Below, in pieces: positions 8,285-15,861 of a stretch of 64,000 bases of DNA. The DNA is from Corynebacterium pseudokroppenstedtii (GTDB lineage: Bacteria > Actinomycetota > Actinomycetes > Mycobacteriales > Mycobacteriaceae), in the NCBI RefSeq assembly GCF_019754945.1, contig NZ_JAEUWU010000005.1, positions 186,001-250,000 of the forward strand, written 5' to 3'. The notes beneath the pieces were generated by a model. It ran no database searches. It saw only the letters and a program-made list of their open reading frames with translations, and was not told the origin of the DNA. The stretch's first letter is position 1; each line of letters opens with the position of its first letter. Position numbers and translations under genes: made by a program.

Positions 8285-10053
8285 CCTTGTGCTGCTTCGC
8301 GGGCACTCCATAGGTGTTGGTACATTCCACTCGATGCGATGAGTTCATCGTGGGTGCCGACCTGCACAACGTTACCATCCTCATCGAGCACGACGATCTT
8401 GTCAGCATCGCGGATCGTGTTGAGCTTATGCGCAATAACAAGCACCGTCGAGCGATCCCGGAGGTCATTGATGGCCTGCTCGATGTTCGCCTCATTGTCG
8501 GGATCCAATGCCGACGTCGCCTCATCGAACAACACGATGGGCGCCTGCTTGAGCAAAGCCCGCGCGATGGAAACGCGTTGACGCTCGCCACCAGAGAGGC
8601 GGTTTCCGCCCTCACCCACGGTGGAGTGCCACCCACCGGGGAGCCGCTCAGCAATTTCATGAACACCGGCCAGGGCTCCAGCGTGGTACACGTCATCGTC
8701 GGTGGCATCGTCGTTTCCGACCTTGATGTTCTCGTACAGGGTGGTGTCGTAGAGATACACATCCTGGAACACCATGGCAATCTGTTCCATCAGCTGCTCA
8801 GTGGGCTGTTCCTTGACATCGACACCGCCGACGCTGACGCTTCCCGAGTCGACATCCCAAAAGCGGGCTATGAGGCGGAAGAGCGTTGTCTTTCCGCTTC
8901 CCGACGGGCCGACGATCGCAGTAAGACCGTGTTGAGGTGCAGTAAAAGACACGTCATGAACGACGGGGTTGCCGCTGTGGTACCCGAACGTTGCTGACTT
9001 CATTGCCACTGTGCCCGGTTCGGGGAGCGATACACGTTTGGCAGGCGTCGGCAATTCGGGTGCGGACATAATCTCTTCGACCTGCCCAATAGGCTGACGT
9101 GCAACTTCAATAGCCAGAGTATTGCCGACGATCTCCTCAAGGATTTTTGAGAATCGAAGCGACACACCGATGAATGCCACTGTTGCAATGGGGGTCAACG
9201 TGCCGCTTGTGCCCAACACTACGGCCACGATAATGAGCGCCACGGTGATAGCTTGTGCGCCGATCCCTGAGATCACATTGCCCGCCAGGCTCACCCACAG
9301 GTCTTTAGCATGGCTGCGGTAGTTGCCAGATCGTGCGCGGTCGAGCGGTTCATACGACTGTGCTCGCCCGGAGGCCCTCAGTGACGGCTGCGTGTGCGCA
9401 AATTCCACCACACGGCTGGCGAAGTCGATTTCCGTCGGAATAGTCATCCGTTCGCCGGCACGTTTCAGCGCGCGGGTTCCCGTCGTTAATAAAAGTATGA
9501 CCGGAATGGCGATCAAGAAGACGAGCCCAAGTTGCCATGCCCAGAACCAGGCCAGGACGGTCATCACGATCATGGTGGTTAAACCACGAACCAGTGGCCC
9601 GAGGAAGTGCGCCGCACCCTCACCAATCTGCATGAGTGATTGGGTGAGGAGGATGGATAACCGCGAGGACATCGTGCGGTCGAACCACCCCAGGGGGAGC
9701 CGAGCTACTTTATTGCCGACGTTAACAGTGCAATTGCGCAGCAGATCCATGGCCGCCATATACCCGGTTGTTTGCTGGGCGTAGGTCATGATGGCCCCGG
9801 CGATGGCGAGAACAATGAGAACCAGGATCCATTGCGGCCATGTGAGCCCCATGGAGGTATCGCCATTGCTGTAGGCGGTGATGGCGGGGATCACCGCGAA
9901 GATGCCCACGCCTTCGATAATGCCGAGGACCACGGCAAACCACAGGCTGCGGGTGAACCTCTTATAGCCTTCGGCGGTGAGGATGTGCCGGAAGTCCTTA
10001 ATAAGGAGCAGGTTACGTGCCCACGCAAGGGTGGATTGAGATTCAGAGCTCAT
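8269..10053 (-). CDS. ABC half-transporter, exporter fold (membrane + ATPase)
   Basis: A 594-residue type IV ABC protein: six membrane segments in about residues 30-320, then a nucleotide-binding domain with Walker A 'GPSGSGKTTL', signature 'LSGGERQRVSIARALL' and Walker B 'IVLFDEATSALD'. It overlaps the next-upstream ABC gene by ATGA (10050-10053), so the two are translationally coupled and almost certainly form a heterodimer. Such pairs include IrtA/IrtB and YbtP/YbtQ, which have the exporter fold but act in siderophore uptake; here the partner is an ECF cassette. AGGAGTCGCACA precedes the ATG. Direction and substrate are not shown by the sequence. Confidence 0.85.
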   Translation of the reverse strand: MSSESQSTLAWARNLLLIKDFRHILTAEGYKRFTRSLWFAVVLGIIEGVGIFAVIPAITAYSNGDTSMGLTWPQWILVLIVLAIAGAIMTYAQQTTGYMAAMDLLRNCTVNVGNKVARLPLGWFDRTMSSRLSILLTQSLMQIGEGAAHFLGPLVRGLTTMIVMTVLAWFWAWQLGLVFLIAIPVILLLTTGTRALKRAGERMTIPTEIDFASRVVEFAHTQPSLRASGRAQSYEPLDRARSGNYRSHAKDLWVSLAGNVISGIGAQAITVALIIVAVVLGTSGTLTPIATVAFIGVSLRFSKILEEIVGNTLAIEVARQPIGQVEEIMSAPELPTPAKRVSLPEPGTVAMKSATFGYHSGNPVVHDVSFTAPQHGLTAIVGPSGSGKTTLFRLIARFWDVDSGSVSVGGVDVKEQPTEQLMEQIAMVFQDVYLYDTTLYENIKVGNDDATDDDVYHAGALAGVHEIAERLPGGWHSTVGEGGNRLSGGERQRVSIARALLKQAPIVLFDEATSALDPDNEANIEQAINDLRDRSTVLVIAHKLNTIRDADKIVVLDEDGNVVQVGTHDELIASSGMYQHLWSAREAAQGWSLI

Positions 10054-11882
10054 TGTGCGACTCCTTGTGTGAGATGCTTCCAGAAGGGCTGCTCGGCCAG
10101 CTCATCGGCGGTGCCTTGGGCGACGATGCGGCCGTGCTCCATGACACAAATATGGTCAGCACCGGCGACGGATTCGGCGTGGTGCCCGATCGCGAGGACC
10201 GTCCGACCACGTGCAAGCTGGGCGAGTGCGCGTTGGATGTCCGCCTCACAATCCGGGTCGGTGGCGGTGGTGGCTTCGTCGAGGACGAGGACGGGGGCGT
10301 CGGCAAGGAGAGCGCGGGCGATCGCTAGCCGCTGCTTCTGACCGCCGGAAAAGTCTGTTTGCCCGCCGAGGGTGGTATCAAAACCGTGGGGCAGCGCTTC
10401 GATGTCGTCGAGAATGTTGGCCTGACGTGCGGCTTCGCGTATTGCGTCGTCGGATGCGTCGGGGCGGGGCAGCGAGATGATGTCGCGGATCGGGAGGTCC
10501 TGCAAGTAGGGGTTTTGTAGGACGAAGGACACTGTGGAATAGAGCTCCCGTTCGCTTAACTCTGTTAGCGGTGTGCCGCCGATGGTGATCGTTCCCGAAT
10601 CGGGATCGCGGAAGCGGGCGAGCATTGTTGCAAGTGTGGATTTCCCGGACCCCGACGGGCCGACGAGGGCTGTCACCGTGTTGGGGCGAAGTCGGAGGTT
10701 GATATCGCGCAGGGCGTCGACTTTGCCGTCGGCAGTGGAGTAGGCAAAGGAAACGTGCGAGAAGACGATGTCCTGGTCACCAGCGCTGGCTGGAGCTTTG
10801 TCCTCCTCGGGATTGCGCTCCTCGGGATAAGGAATTTGTTCGGTATCCAGCACTCCCTTGAGGCGTAGCGCTGCGTTGCCTGCTTGCTGATACGCCCACG
10901 CCGTCGATCCCAGAACCTCAATCGTCCGCGGGAGGATCAGCGCGATGAGGGAACAGGTGAGAACCTCGGGGACCGTGACCCATCCCGCGCTGGCCATCAG
11001 CAGCCCAAATCCCACGTTGATGGCCATGAGTGTCGAGACCGAGATGAACGAAAGTGATAGGGCCGAGGCGCGGATGAGTGGCCCACACCATTCCCAATAG
11101 AAGGAGGCAAAGTCTTTACATGCCTGGGTAAAGCGGGCGTGCGTCTCTCCGGTTCGTCCGAAATTCTTGACGACGTAGATGCCCTCGGTCAGTTCGACCG
11201 CTGCGGAGGAAATATCGCCCAGTTTGTCGTCCATTTCGGCGGTTTTGGTGCCCATGTTTCTCATGGTGAGTGCTTGTAGCGCGCCGTAAATGGGGAACGT
11301 GGCGATGGAGAGGAGACCGAGCCTCCAGTCGACGATGAATGCGTACGCCAGGAGAACCAGTGGCCCGGCGACCGCCGCAGTTTGTTCCACGGGGGCGTGG
11401 GCGATGAGCGTATGCACTTGTTTGACGTCGTCGTTAATTGCTTTGCGCACTTTGCCGGTCGAGGTGTCGCTGAACCACGACAGGGGCGCCCGCGCAAGGG
11501 TCTTTACCATCTTGCTCTGGATCGTGTCGCGCAACCGCAAATCTGCGAAGTGCGAAATAGCCAGCGCAAGCGTGTACAAGAACGCCTGCGTCAGGAAGGC
11601 GTAGACAAGAATGATGGCGTTGCGTTTGATGTCGTCGTGGCTACCGTCGTTAAGAAGATGATCACCGATGTGGGTGAGTGCGACATAGGGGGCGACGGCG
11701 ACGATGCACGATGCGAAAGCCAGGATCCTGCACACCAGCAGCCGGCTCTGAACTGGCTTGATGAGCTGTTTGAGTGCGGCTTGGCTGGCTTTTCTTTTGT
11801 TTGAGTAACTCTCGGCGGCAGCCGTCGATGCTGATTGTGACGACGGTGATGGTGTGGATGAGTCAGCGGTAACTGAAGTCAT
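10050..11882 (-). CDS. ABC half-transporter, exporter fold, partner subunit
   Basis: A 610-residue protein with a Ser-rich N-terminal tail (about 40 residues), six membrane segments and a C-terminal ATPase: Walker A 'GPSGSGKSTL', signature 'FSGGQKQRLAIARALL', Walker B 'VLVLDEATTATD'. It is the likely heterodimer partner of the gene that overlaps its stop. The start ATG at 11882 follows GGAGAAAACA and lies 21 bases after the ECF S-component gene. Gene fusion style and order resemble the IrtAB/YbtPQ half-transporter pairs. An independent multidrug exporter is an alternative, but the unbroken coupling to ECF genes argues for a shared task. Confidence 0.85.
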   Translation of the reverse strand: MTSVTADSSTPSPSSQSASTAAAESYSNKRKASQAALKQLIKPVQSRLLVCRILAFASCIVAVAPYVALTHIGDHLLNDGSHDDIKRNAIILVYAFLTQAFLYTLALAISHFADLRLRDTIQSKMVKTLARAPLSWFSDTSTGKVRKAINDDVKQVHTLIAHAPVEQTAAVAGPLVLLAYAFIVDWRLGLLSIATFPIYGALQALTMRNMGTKTAEMDDKLGDISSAAVELTEGIYVVKNFGRTGETHARFTQACKDFASFYWEWCGPLIRASALSLSFISVSTLMAINVGFGLLMASAGWVTVPEVLTCSLIALILPRTIEVLGSTAWAYQQAGNAALRLKGVLDTEQIPYPEERNPEEDKAPASAGDQDIVFSHVSFAYSTADGKVDALRDINLRLRPNTVTALVGPSGSGKSTLATMLARFRDPDSGTITIGGTPLTELSERELYSTVSFVLQNPYLQDLPIRDIISLPRPDASDDAIREAARQANILDDIEALPHGFDTTLGGQTDFSGGQKQRLAIARALLADAPVLVLDEATTATDPDCEADIQRALAQLARGRTVLAIGHHAESVAGADHICVMEHGRIVAQGTADELAEQPFWKHLTQGVAQ

Positions 11883-11903
11883 TGTTTTCTCCTTGGTGAC
11901 GGA

Positions 11904-12497
11904 TTACCGCGCGAGGCCGGCCCGCTCGAAATGCTTACGGCTCATGCGGACACCGAACCACCCTCCGATAATGCCGAGGATGACAACAGTGATTCCCCAC
12001 CCCACGAGGACCGGCACAGAGAACAGTGCCTGCATATCGTTCGCGTAGGAATCGCCCATTTGTTCACTCACCTGCTCGTAGTAGCTGTCACTGTTAAAGA
12101 CCATGGGCAGAAGGGGAACAATCATCCAGATCTGTGTCACTGCATAGGCGACGATGAAATTAGTGGGGCGAACACGGGTGGCACGGCCGCCTTCTGTGGC
12201 AATGAGATCGGCAATAAACCAGATGACGAGGCCAACCGGGATGATCCATATGGTGTGTCCCGGTGCCATGCCTAAGCCGATGATGAACCCGGTAAGTGTT
12301 AACGCGCCGAGCTTGGGAACGCGGGACACCAGCAAAGCGATGATGACCCCGCCGCCGATGATTCCTACCGCCCACCCAACGAACATGAAGGCTGGCCCAA
12401 TAAAACCGACCATTCCGCAGATGTAGAAGAAGACGAAGTCAATGACGGCAAAGATAGCGATGTTGATGAGATCGCGTGTGGAAAGCGAAATCTTCAT
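11904..12497 (-). CDS. ECF transporter S component, Trep_Strep (MptD-like) type
   Basis: About 197 residues and six membrane segments, starting 'MKISLSTRDLINIAIFAVIDFVFF'. The pattern matches the Trep_Strep/MptD family of putative substrate-binding ECF S components: 'GWAVGIIGGGVIIALLVSRVPK' and 'GLGMAPGHTIWIIPVGLVIWFIADLIA'. It would bind the imported small molecule in the membrane. The ATG at 12497 overlaps the stop of the ECF ATPase (12494) as ATGA; another ATG at 12503 is two codons upstream. The substrate of this S family is not established as far as I know. The upstream extension of this frame lies inside the ATPase gene and is rejected. Confidence 0.85.
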   Translation of the reverse strand: MKISLSTRDLINIAIFAVIDFVFFYICGMVGFIGPAFMFVGWAVGIIGGGVIIALLVSRVPKLGALTLTGFIIGLGMAPGHTIWIIPVGLVIWFIADLIATEGGRATRVRPTNFIVAYAVTQIWMIVPLLPMVFNSDSYYEQVSEQMGDSYANDMQALFSVPVLVGWGITVVILGIIGGWFGVRMSRKHFERAGLAR

Positions 12498-13897
12498 GAG
12501 CATCCTTCCAGGTGTAATTCGTGATCTGCACAGAGGCCGATCAGTTCTGAGTCGTGGGTAATGACGATGACCACTCGCCCGTCGATCGCGAGCTGCCGGA
12601 GCAGTGAGGCAATTCCACGTAGGTGGTGGGCGTCGACGCCTGACGTGGGTTCGTCGAAAATGACAATTCTTTTGTCGGCGGCGATGGCTGTCGCGATTGC
12701 TAATCGCTGGGCCTGGCCGCCAGATAAGGACAGGGGGTGACGGTCGGCGACGTCGGTGAGGCCGAGTTCCCCGAGTAGATGATCCGTGTCGGTATCGGTG
12801 GAGCACCCGAGGGTGATTTCCCCGGTCACGGTGTCGCTGAATAACTGACGCCGAACGTCTTGCAAGACGAAGGCACAGTGTTGTCGTCGACGACGACGGG
12901 GCAGCGGACGGCCCTCGTATTCGAATGAACCCTGCGCCTTGTTGAGGCCACAGATGGCGCGGGCCAAGGTCGATTTTCCTACTCCGTTGTGCCCGGTGAT
13001 GGCCGTTATTTTTCCCGACGGGAAAGACAGCAGCGGGTAGGACAACACCGGGTGGTCCCGTGTGTAGGAAAACTGGAGGTTCCGTAGAACTAAGCCATTG
13101 TCCGACGGCGGAGGCGGAGGAACGTGGGCGTCGGTAAAAGACAGTGCGCGCAGCCCGCGTGCGGTGCGTTCCTCGCGGTCGAGGGAAAAGAGCTCTGCGC
13201 CCGTCATGTGTTCGACGACGCGGCCATGATCCATGCGGTAGACGTCGTCAACAAGATCGCGGAACAGGTGGAGGCGATGCTCGGCAATGACGAGTGTCTT
13301 CCCGGCGCGTTTGAGGTCGCTTATAATCTCGCGGAAATCTGTGATGGCCTCGGGTGAGAGGTTCGAGGTGGGTTCGTCGAAGAAGTACAGATCAACTCCG
13401 GCGACCAGGGCACATGCGCACGCGACGCGTTGGAGCTCGCCGCCGGAGAGCGAATCGATGCGCCGGCCGAGGAACTGCGTGATGTGGGTGTGCCGGGTGG
13501 CTTGGGCGATCTTGTCCTCAATCACCGCCGGCGACACGCCATAGTTCTCGAGGCAAAACGCAAGCTCGGTGTTCACGTGAGAAGTGAAGAACTGTGTGCG
13601 GGGGTTCTGGAAAATAGATGATGAATAGCGCCCAATGTCATGCAGCTGAGTCGTGGCTACGTCGCAACCGGCGAATACCTCGCCGTCGAAGTCCCCGCCA
13701 TAGAAGTGTGGGACCAAGCCATTCATCGTTCGGAGAAGAGTGGACTTCCCGCAACCGGATGCGCCGACGATGAGCGTCACCGACCCAGGCGCAAGGTTCA
13801 GCGTGATATCCGATAGCCCGTAGGCAGGCGAAAGATCAGAGGGGTACTTATAGCTGATGTTACTGAGCGTGATCGGGGCACTGGGGGAGGCCGTCAT
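12494..13897 (-). CDS. ECF transporter ATPase with two ABC domains
   Basis: A 467-residue fusion of two energy-coupling ATPase domains. Domain 1 (about residues 8-230): Walker A 'GASGCGKSTL', signature 'LSGGELQRVACACALV', Walker B 'LYFFDEPTSNLS'. Domain 2 (about 255-465): 'GHNGVGKSTL', 'LSGGQAQRLAIATAI', 'IVIFDEPTSGVD'. It would power the ECF module with the T component and S component that flank it; all three overlap by ATGA. No signal peptide; cytoplasmic. The fused form replaces the EcfA/EcfA' pair. Confidence 0.92.
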   Translation of the reverse strand: MTASPSAPITLSNISYKYPSDLSPAYGLSDITLNLAPGSVTLIVGASGCGKSTLLRTMNGLVPHFYGGDFDGEVFAGCDVATTQLHDIGRYSSSIFQNPRTQFFTSHVNTELAFCLENYGVSPAVIEDKIAQATRHTHITQFLGRRIDSLSGGELQRVACACALVAGVDLYFFDEPTSNLSPEAITDFREIISDLKRAGKTLVIAEHRLHLFRDLVDDVYRMDHGRVVEHMTGAELFSLDREERTARGLRALSFTDAHVPPPPPSDNGLVLRNLQFSYTRDHPVLSYPLLSFPSGKITAITGHNGVGKSTLARAICGLNKAQGSFEYEGRPLPRRRRRQHCAFVLQDVRRQLFSDTVTGEITLGCSTDTDTDHLLGELGLTDVADRHPLSLSGGQAQRLAIATAIAADKRIVIFDEPTSGVDAHHLRGIASLLRQLAIDGRVVIVITHDSELIGLCADHELHLEGCS

Positions 13898-14604
13898 GTG
13901 ATCAACCCCCAGTCTTTCGCCATTTCGTAGCCTCGGAAAGTCATCACCACGCCGAGCGCGATGAGTATGCAGAGGTCAGTGGAGGAAAACCGGAGGTGGC
14001 TAATCGTGGTTCGTGGGCCTGATCCGAGTCCTTTGATGATGGACGCTGCAGAGAGTTCGTCGGCTAGACGGGCACCTGCCGCAAGCAAGGGGATAATGAC
14101 ATATTCGACAGTGCGGAGAGGGCCTATTGTGTTGAGCTTTCGTAGTGCTAAGGCCTGACGGATTGCCTGGATTTCGGCGACGGCCATGGGGAAGAACCGG
14201 ACGATGACCATGATGGGAACGAAAAGAACACGTGGAGCGTGCATCCGAGTGAGAACCGCGCCAATCTCGTCGATCCGGATGGCGTATACAGCGGCAACTG
14301 TCGCACCGACGATCCCTGCGAATCGGAACATCCAGTACGCGATGAAGGTGAGGAACACGGAGACCGGTGAGTGCCATAGGTGGGGGAGGATGTAGAAACA
14401 GCCAGCCCAGACGACGATGAAAAGTGCCCACCCCGCAGAGAAGGCGAGTGGAGTGGTGGCAGCGAGAAATACTCCGATGATGATGAGGGTCAGGGCGATG
14501 AGCGGTAACGATGAGCTACCCATCACGACGAGGTTGCAGACAATCACGTAGAGCGCGAGGGTTCGTGGATCCGCATGTATGCCTCTGCGTGACCGCGTCC
14601 ACAT
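13894..14604 (-). CDS. ECF transporter T component (CbiQ-like)
   Basis: A 236-residue membrane protein with about five segments and the two Ala-Arg-Gly-like coupling regions expected of EcfT: 'IRQALALRKLNTIGPLRTVEY' and 'ARLADELSAASIIKGLGSGPR'. It couples the double ATPase to the S component. It is the first gene of the operon; ATG at 14604 follows an AGGG about ten bases upstream and lies directly after the inverted repeat at 14607-14618. Its stop overlaps the ATPase start. Confidence 0.88.
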   Translation of the reverse strand: MWTRSRRGIHADPRTLALYVIVCNLVVMGSSSLPLIALTLIIIGVFLAATTPLAFSAGWALFIVVWAGCFYILPHLWHSPVSVFLTFIAYWMFRFAGIVGATVAAVYAIRIDEIGAVLTRMHAPRVLFVPIMVIVRFFPMAVAEIQAIRQALALRKLNTIGPLRTVEYVIIPLLAAGARLADELSAASIIKGLGSGPRTTISHLRFSSTDLCILIALGVVMTFRGYEMAKDWGLIT

Positions 14605-14606
14605 GT

Positions 14607-14618
14607 GTTAGCCCTAAC
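14607..14618 (-). promoter_or_regulatory. Candidate operator in leader of ECF/ABC operon
   Basis: Inverted repeat GTTAG-CC-CTAAC in the 5' leader, three bases before the first start codon. It is a plausible site for the TetR protein encoded at the operon's end. It resembles the core of a DtxR iron box (GTTAG-S-CTAAC) but has one extra central base and poor flanks, so I do not call it one. Confidence 0.4.
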
Positions 14619-14647
14619 TACATTATGAAAAATTAAAGCAATTAATA

Positions 14648-14676
14648 AATATAGGGCAGGTGGGCTGGGGTGTCAA
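14648..14676 (-). promoter_or_regulatory. Sigma-A promoter of the ECF/ABC operon
   Basis: On the minus strand a perfect -35 TTGACA (14676-14671), a 17-base spacer and -10 TATATT (14653-14648). Transcription would start near 14641 in an unusually AT-rich stretch and give a leader of about 36 bases before the ATG at 14604. Confidence 0.75.
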
Positions 14677-14698
14677 TAAGGTTTTATTTGATATTTCT

Positions 14699-14728
14699 CA
14701 CCCGACGAGTCGACGTCGTCGCCGGGTG
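14699..14728 (-). terminator. Hairpin after maf
   Basis: Stem CACCCG-A-CGA against TCG-C-CGGGTG with a ten-base GC-rich loop, 21 bases beyond the maf stop on the minus strand, followed by AT-rich sequence. It probably ends maf-accE-accD transcription before the ECF promoter. No true T-run, so efficiency is uncertain. Confidence 0.5.
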
Positions 14729-14749
14729 TGATTCACAGTGACGGTGGGT

Positions 14750-15406
14750 TTAATTCGCGTGTTCGGAGCGGTTCCAGAATTCAGAAACCTCGTAGCCGAA
14801 GCTGTATAGCGCCTCCCGCACAAGGGGGAGTGAGAGGCCAATGACGGAGGAGGGATCCCCTTCGATGCGGTCGATGAACCACCCGCCCATAGCCTCGAGT
14901 GTGAACGCTCCAGCGCAGTTCAAGGGCTCCCCGGAATTCGCGTACGCGCGGATATCGGCGTCGGAAGCCTGTGCATAATGCACTGTGGTGGAGACGGCAC
15001 GGAGGAAGGTGTCCTCGTCCGTCACCGTGGTGTCCAGGTTGATAATGCAATGCCCGGTAATGAGTCGCGCGGTTTTCCCGCGCTGGTTAGTCCAGCGCCG
15101 GATCGTTTCCTCGACGGTGTGGGGTTTGCCTTGGAGTTCACCATCGAGATAGAGCATCGAATCCGCACCAATAACCACACGTGGGGTGGGATTTTCGCCT
15201 CCCGGGTGGACCGATGTGAGATGCCGCGACGCAATAGCCGTGGCTTTCGCGTGGGCGAGGGCGCAGACTTGATCTTCAGGGGATTTGTCGCGCACAGTGC
15301 GCAAAATGGCGTCCTCGTCGACCTCGGGCGGTTCGATGGCCGGCTCGACGCCAGCAGAGCGGAGGACGGATAACCGCGAGGGAGATGAGGACGCCAGAAT
15401 GATCAT
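14750..15406 (-). CDS. maf: Maf-like nucleoside triphosphate pyrophosphatase
   Basis: About 218 residues from the ATG at 15406, which gives the family's typical start 'MIILASSSPSRLSVLRSAG'. Other Maf marks: 'KATAIA', 'VIGADSMLYLDGELQGKP' with the catalytic Asp region, and 'EPLNCAGAFTLEAMGGWFIDRIEGDPSSVIGLSLPLV'. Maf proteins hydrolyse dTTP/UTP or modified nucleotides to monophosphates, a house-cleaning role. A nine-codon upstream ATG (15433) is not needed. It follows accE by 50 bases, matching the conserved accD-accE-maf order. Confidence 0.92.
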   Translation of the reverse strand: MIILASSSPSRLSVLRSAGVEPAIEPPEVDEDAILRTVRDKSPEDQVCALAHAKATAIASRHLTSVHPGGENPTPRVVIGADSMLYLDGELQGKPHTVEETIRRWTNQRGKTARLITGHCIINLDTTVTDEDTFLRAVSTTVHYAQASDADIRAYANSGEPLNCAGAFTLEAMGGWFIDRIEGDPSSVIGLSLPLVREALYSFGYEVSEFWNRSEHAN

Positions 15407-15456
15407 GGTCCCATTAAAACACGAGTAAAACACGCCGAACCATGAGATCAGCGGGC

Positions 15457-15744
15457 TTAGTAGAACCTCAGGTTCGGGAAGTTCCCTGCATTCGACGTGT
15501 GTGTGTTCGTGAACTTCTCGTCGAAGCGTCCCCAGTTGTTCGGTGTCTCGGGTTCGCCATCGTCGCTCGCGTTAGCTGACATACCTGCGAACAGAGCCGT
15601 CAGGGCTGCCACTTGTGGCGCGGTGGGATTTCCCTTGATCACTTTAAGGAAAACAGGCTTCTTCTCAGTCGCTGTTCCGTCACCGGGTGCGCCCGTGTCC
15701 CCAGCGCTGGGTGTGGTGTCGTCCGCGTGTGAGCCGTCAGACAT
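15457..15744 (-). CDS. accE: Acyl-CoA carboxylase epsilon subunit
   Basis: A 95-residue small protein. The N-terminal 30 residues are polar and disordered; then 'FLKVIKGNPTAPQVAALTALFAGM' matches the AccE core (KGxPT-xEExAAL), and the C-terminus 'NWGRFDEKF' fits the conserved W-x-R end. AccE stabilises the AccBC/AccD complex in actinobacteria. It lies 117 bases after accD on the same strand, the expected place. Confidence 0.9.
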   Translation of the reverse strand: MSDGSHADDTTPSAGDTGAPGDGTATEKKPVFLKVIKGNPTAPQVAALTALFAGMSANASDDGEPETPNNWGRFDEKFTNTHTSNAGNFPNLRFY

Positions 15745-15861
15745 GTAAACTCCATTTCTCGCTGTTACTCCCGTGGAGGCCGTCGTCGTTAATAGCCGTC
15801 GTTAATAACGGTTACTAACGACGGAGGGGCAGGGAAGGTGGTCGCCCCTCGGCCACGTTGG

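Noticed and set aside
11904..12806. Long start for the ECF S component (300 residues)
   Set aside because: The extra 100 residues overlap the conserved second ATPase domain and are Arg/His/Pro-rich; ATG 12497 with the ATGA overlap fits the family.
14607..14618. DtxR iron box
   Set aside because: GTTAG-CC-CTAAC has two central bases instead of one and lacks the TTAG/CTAA flanks, so it is listed only as a candidate TetR site.
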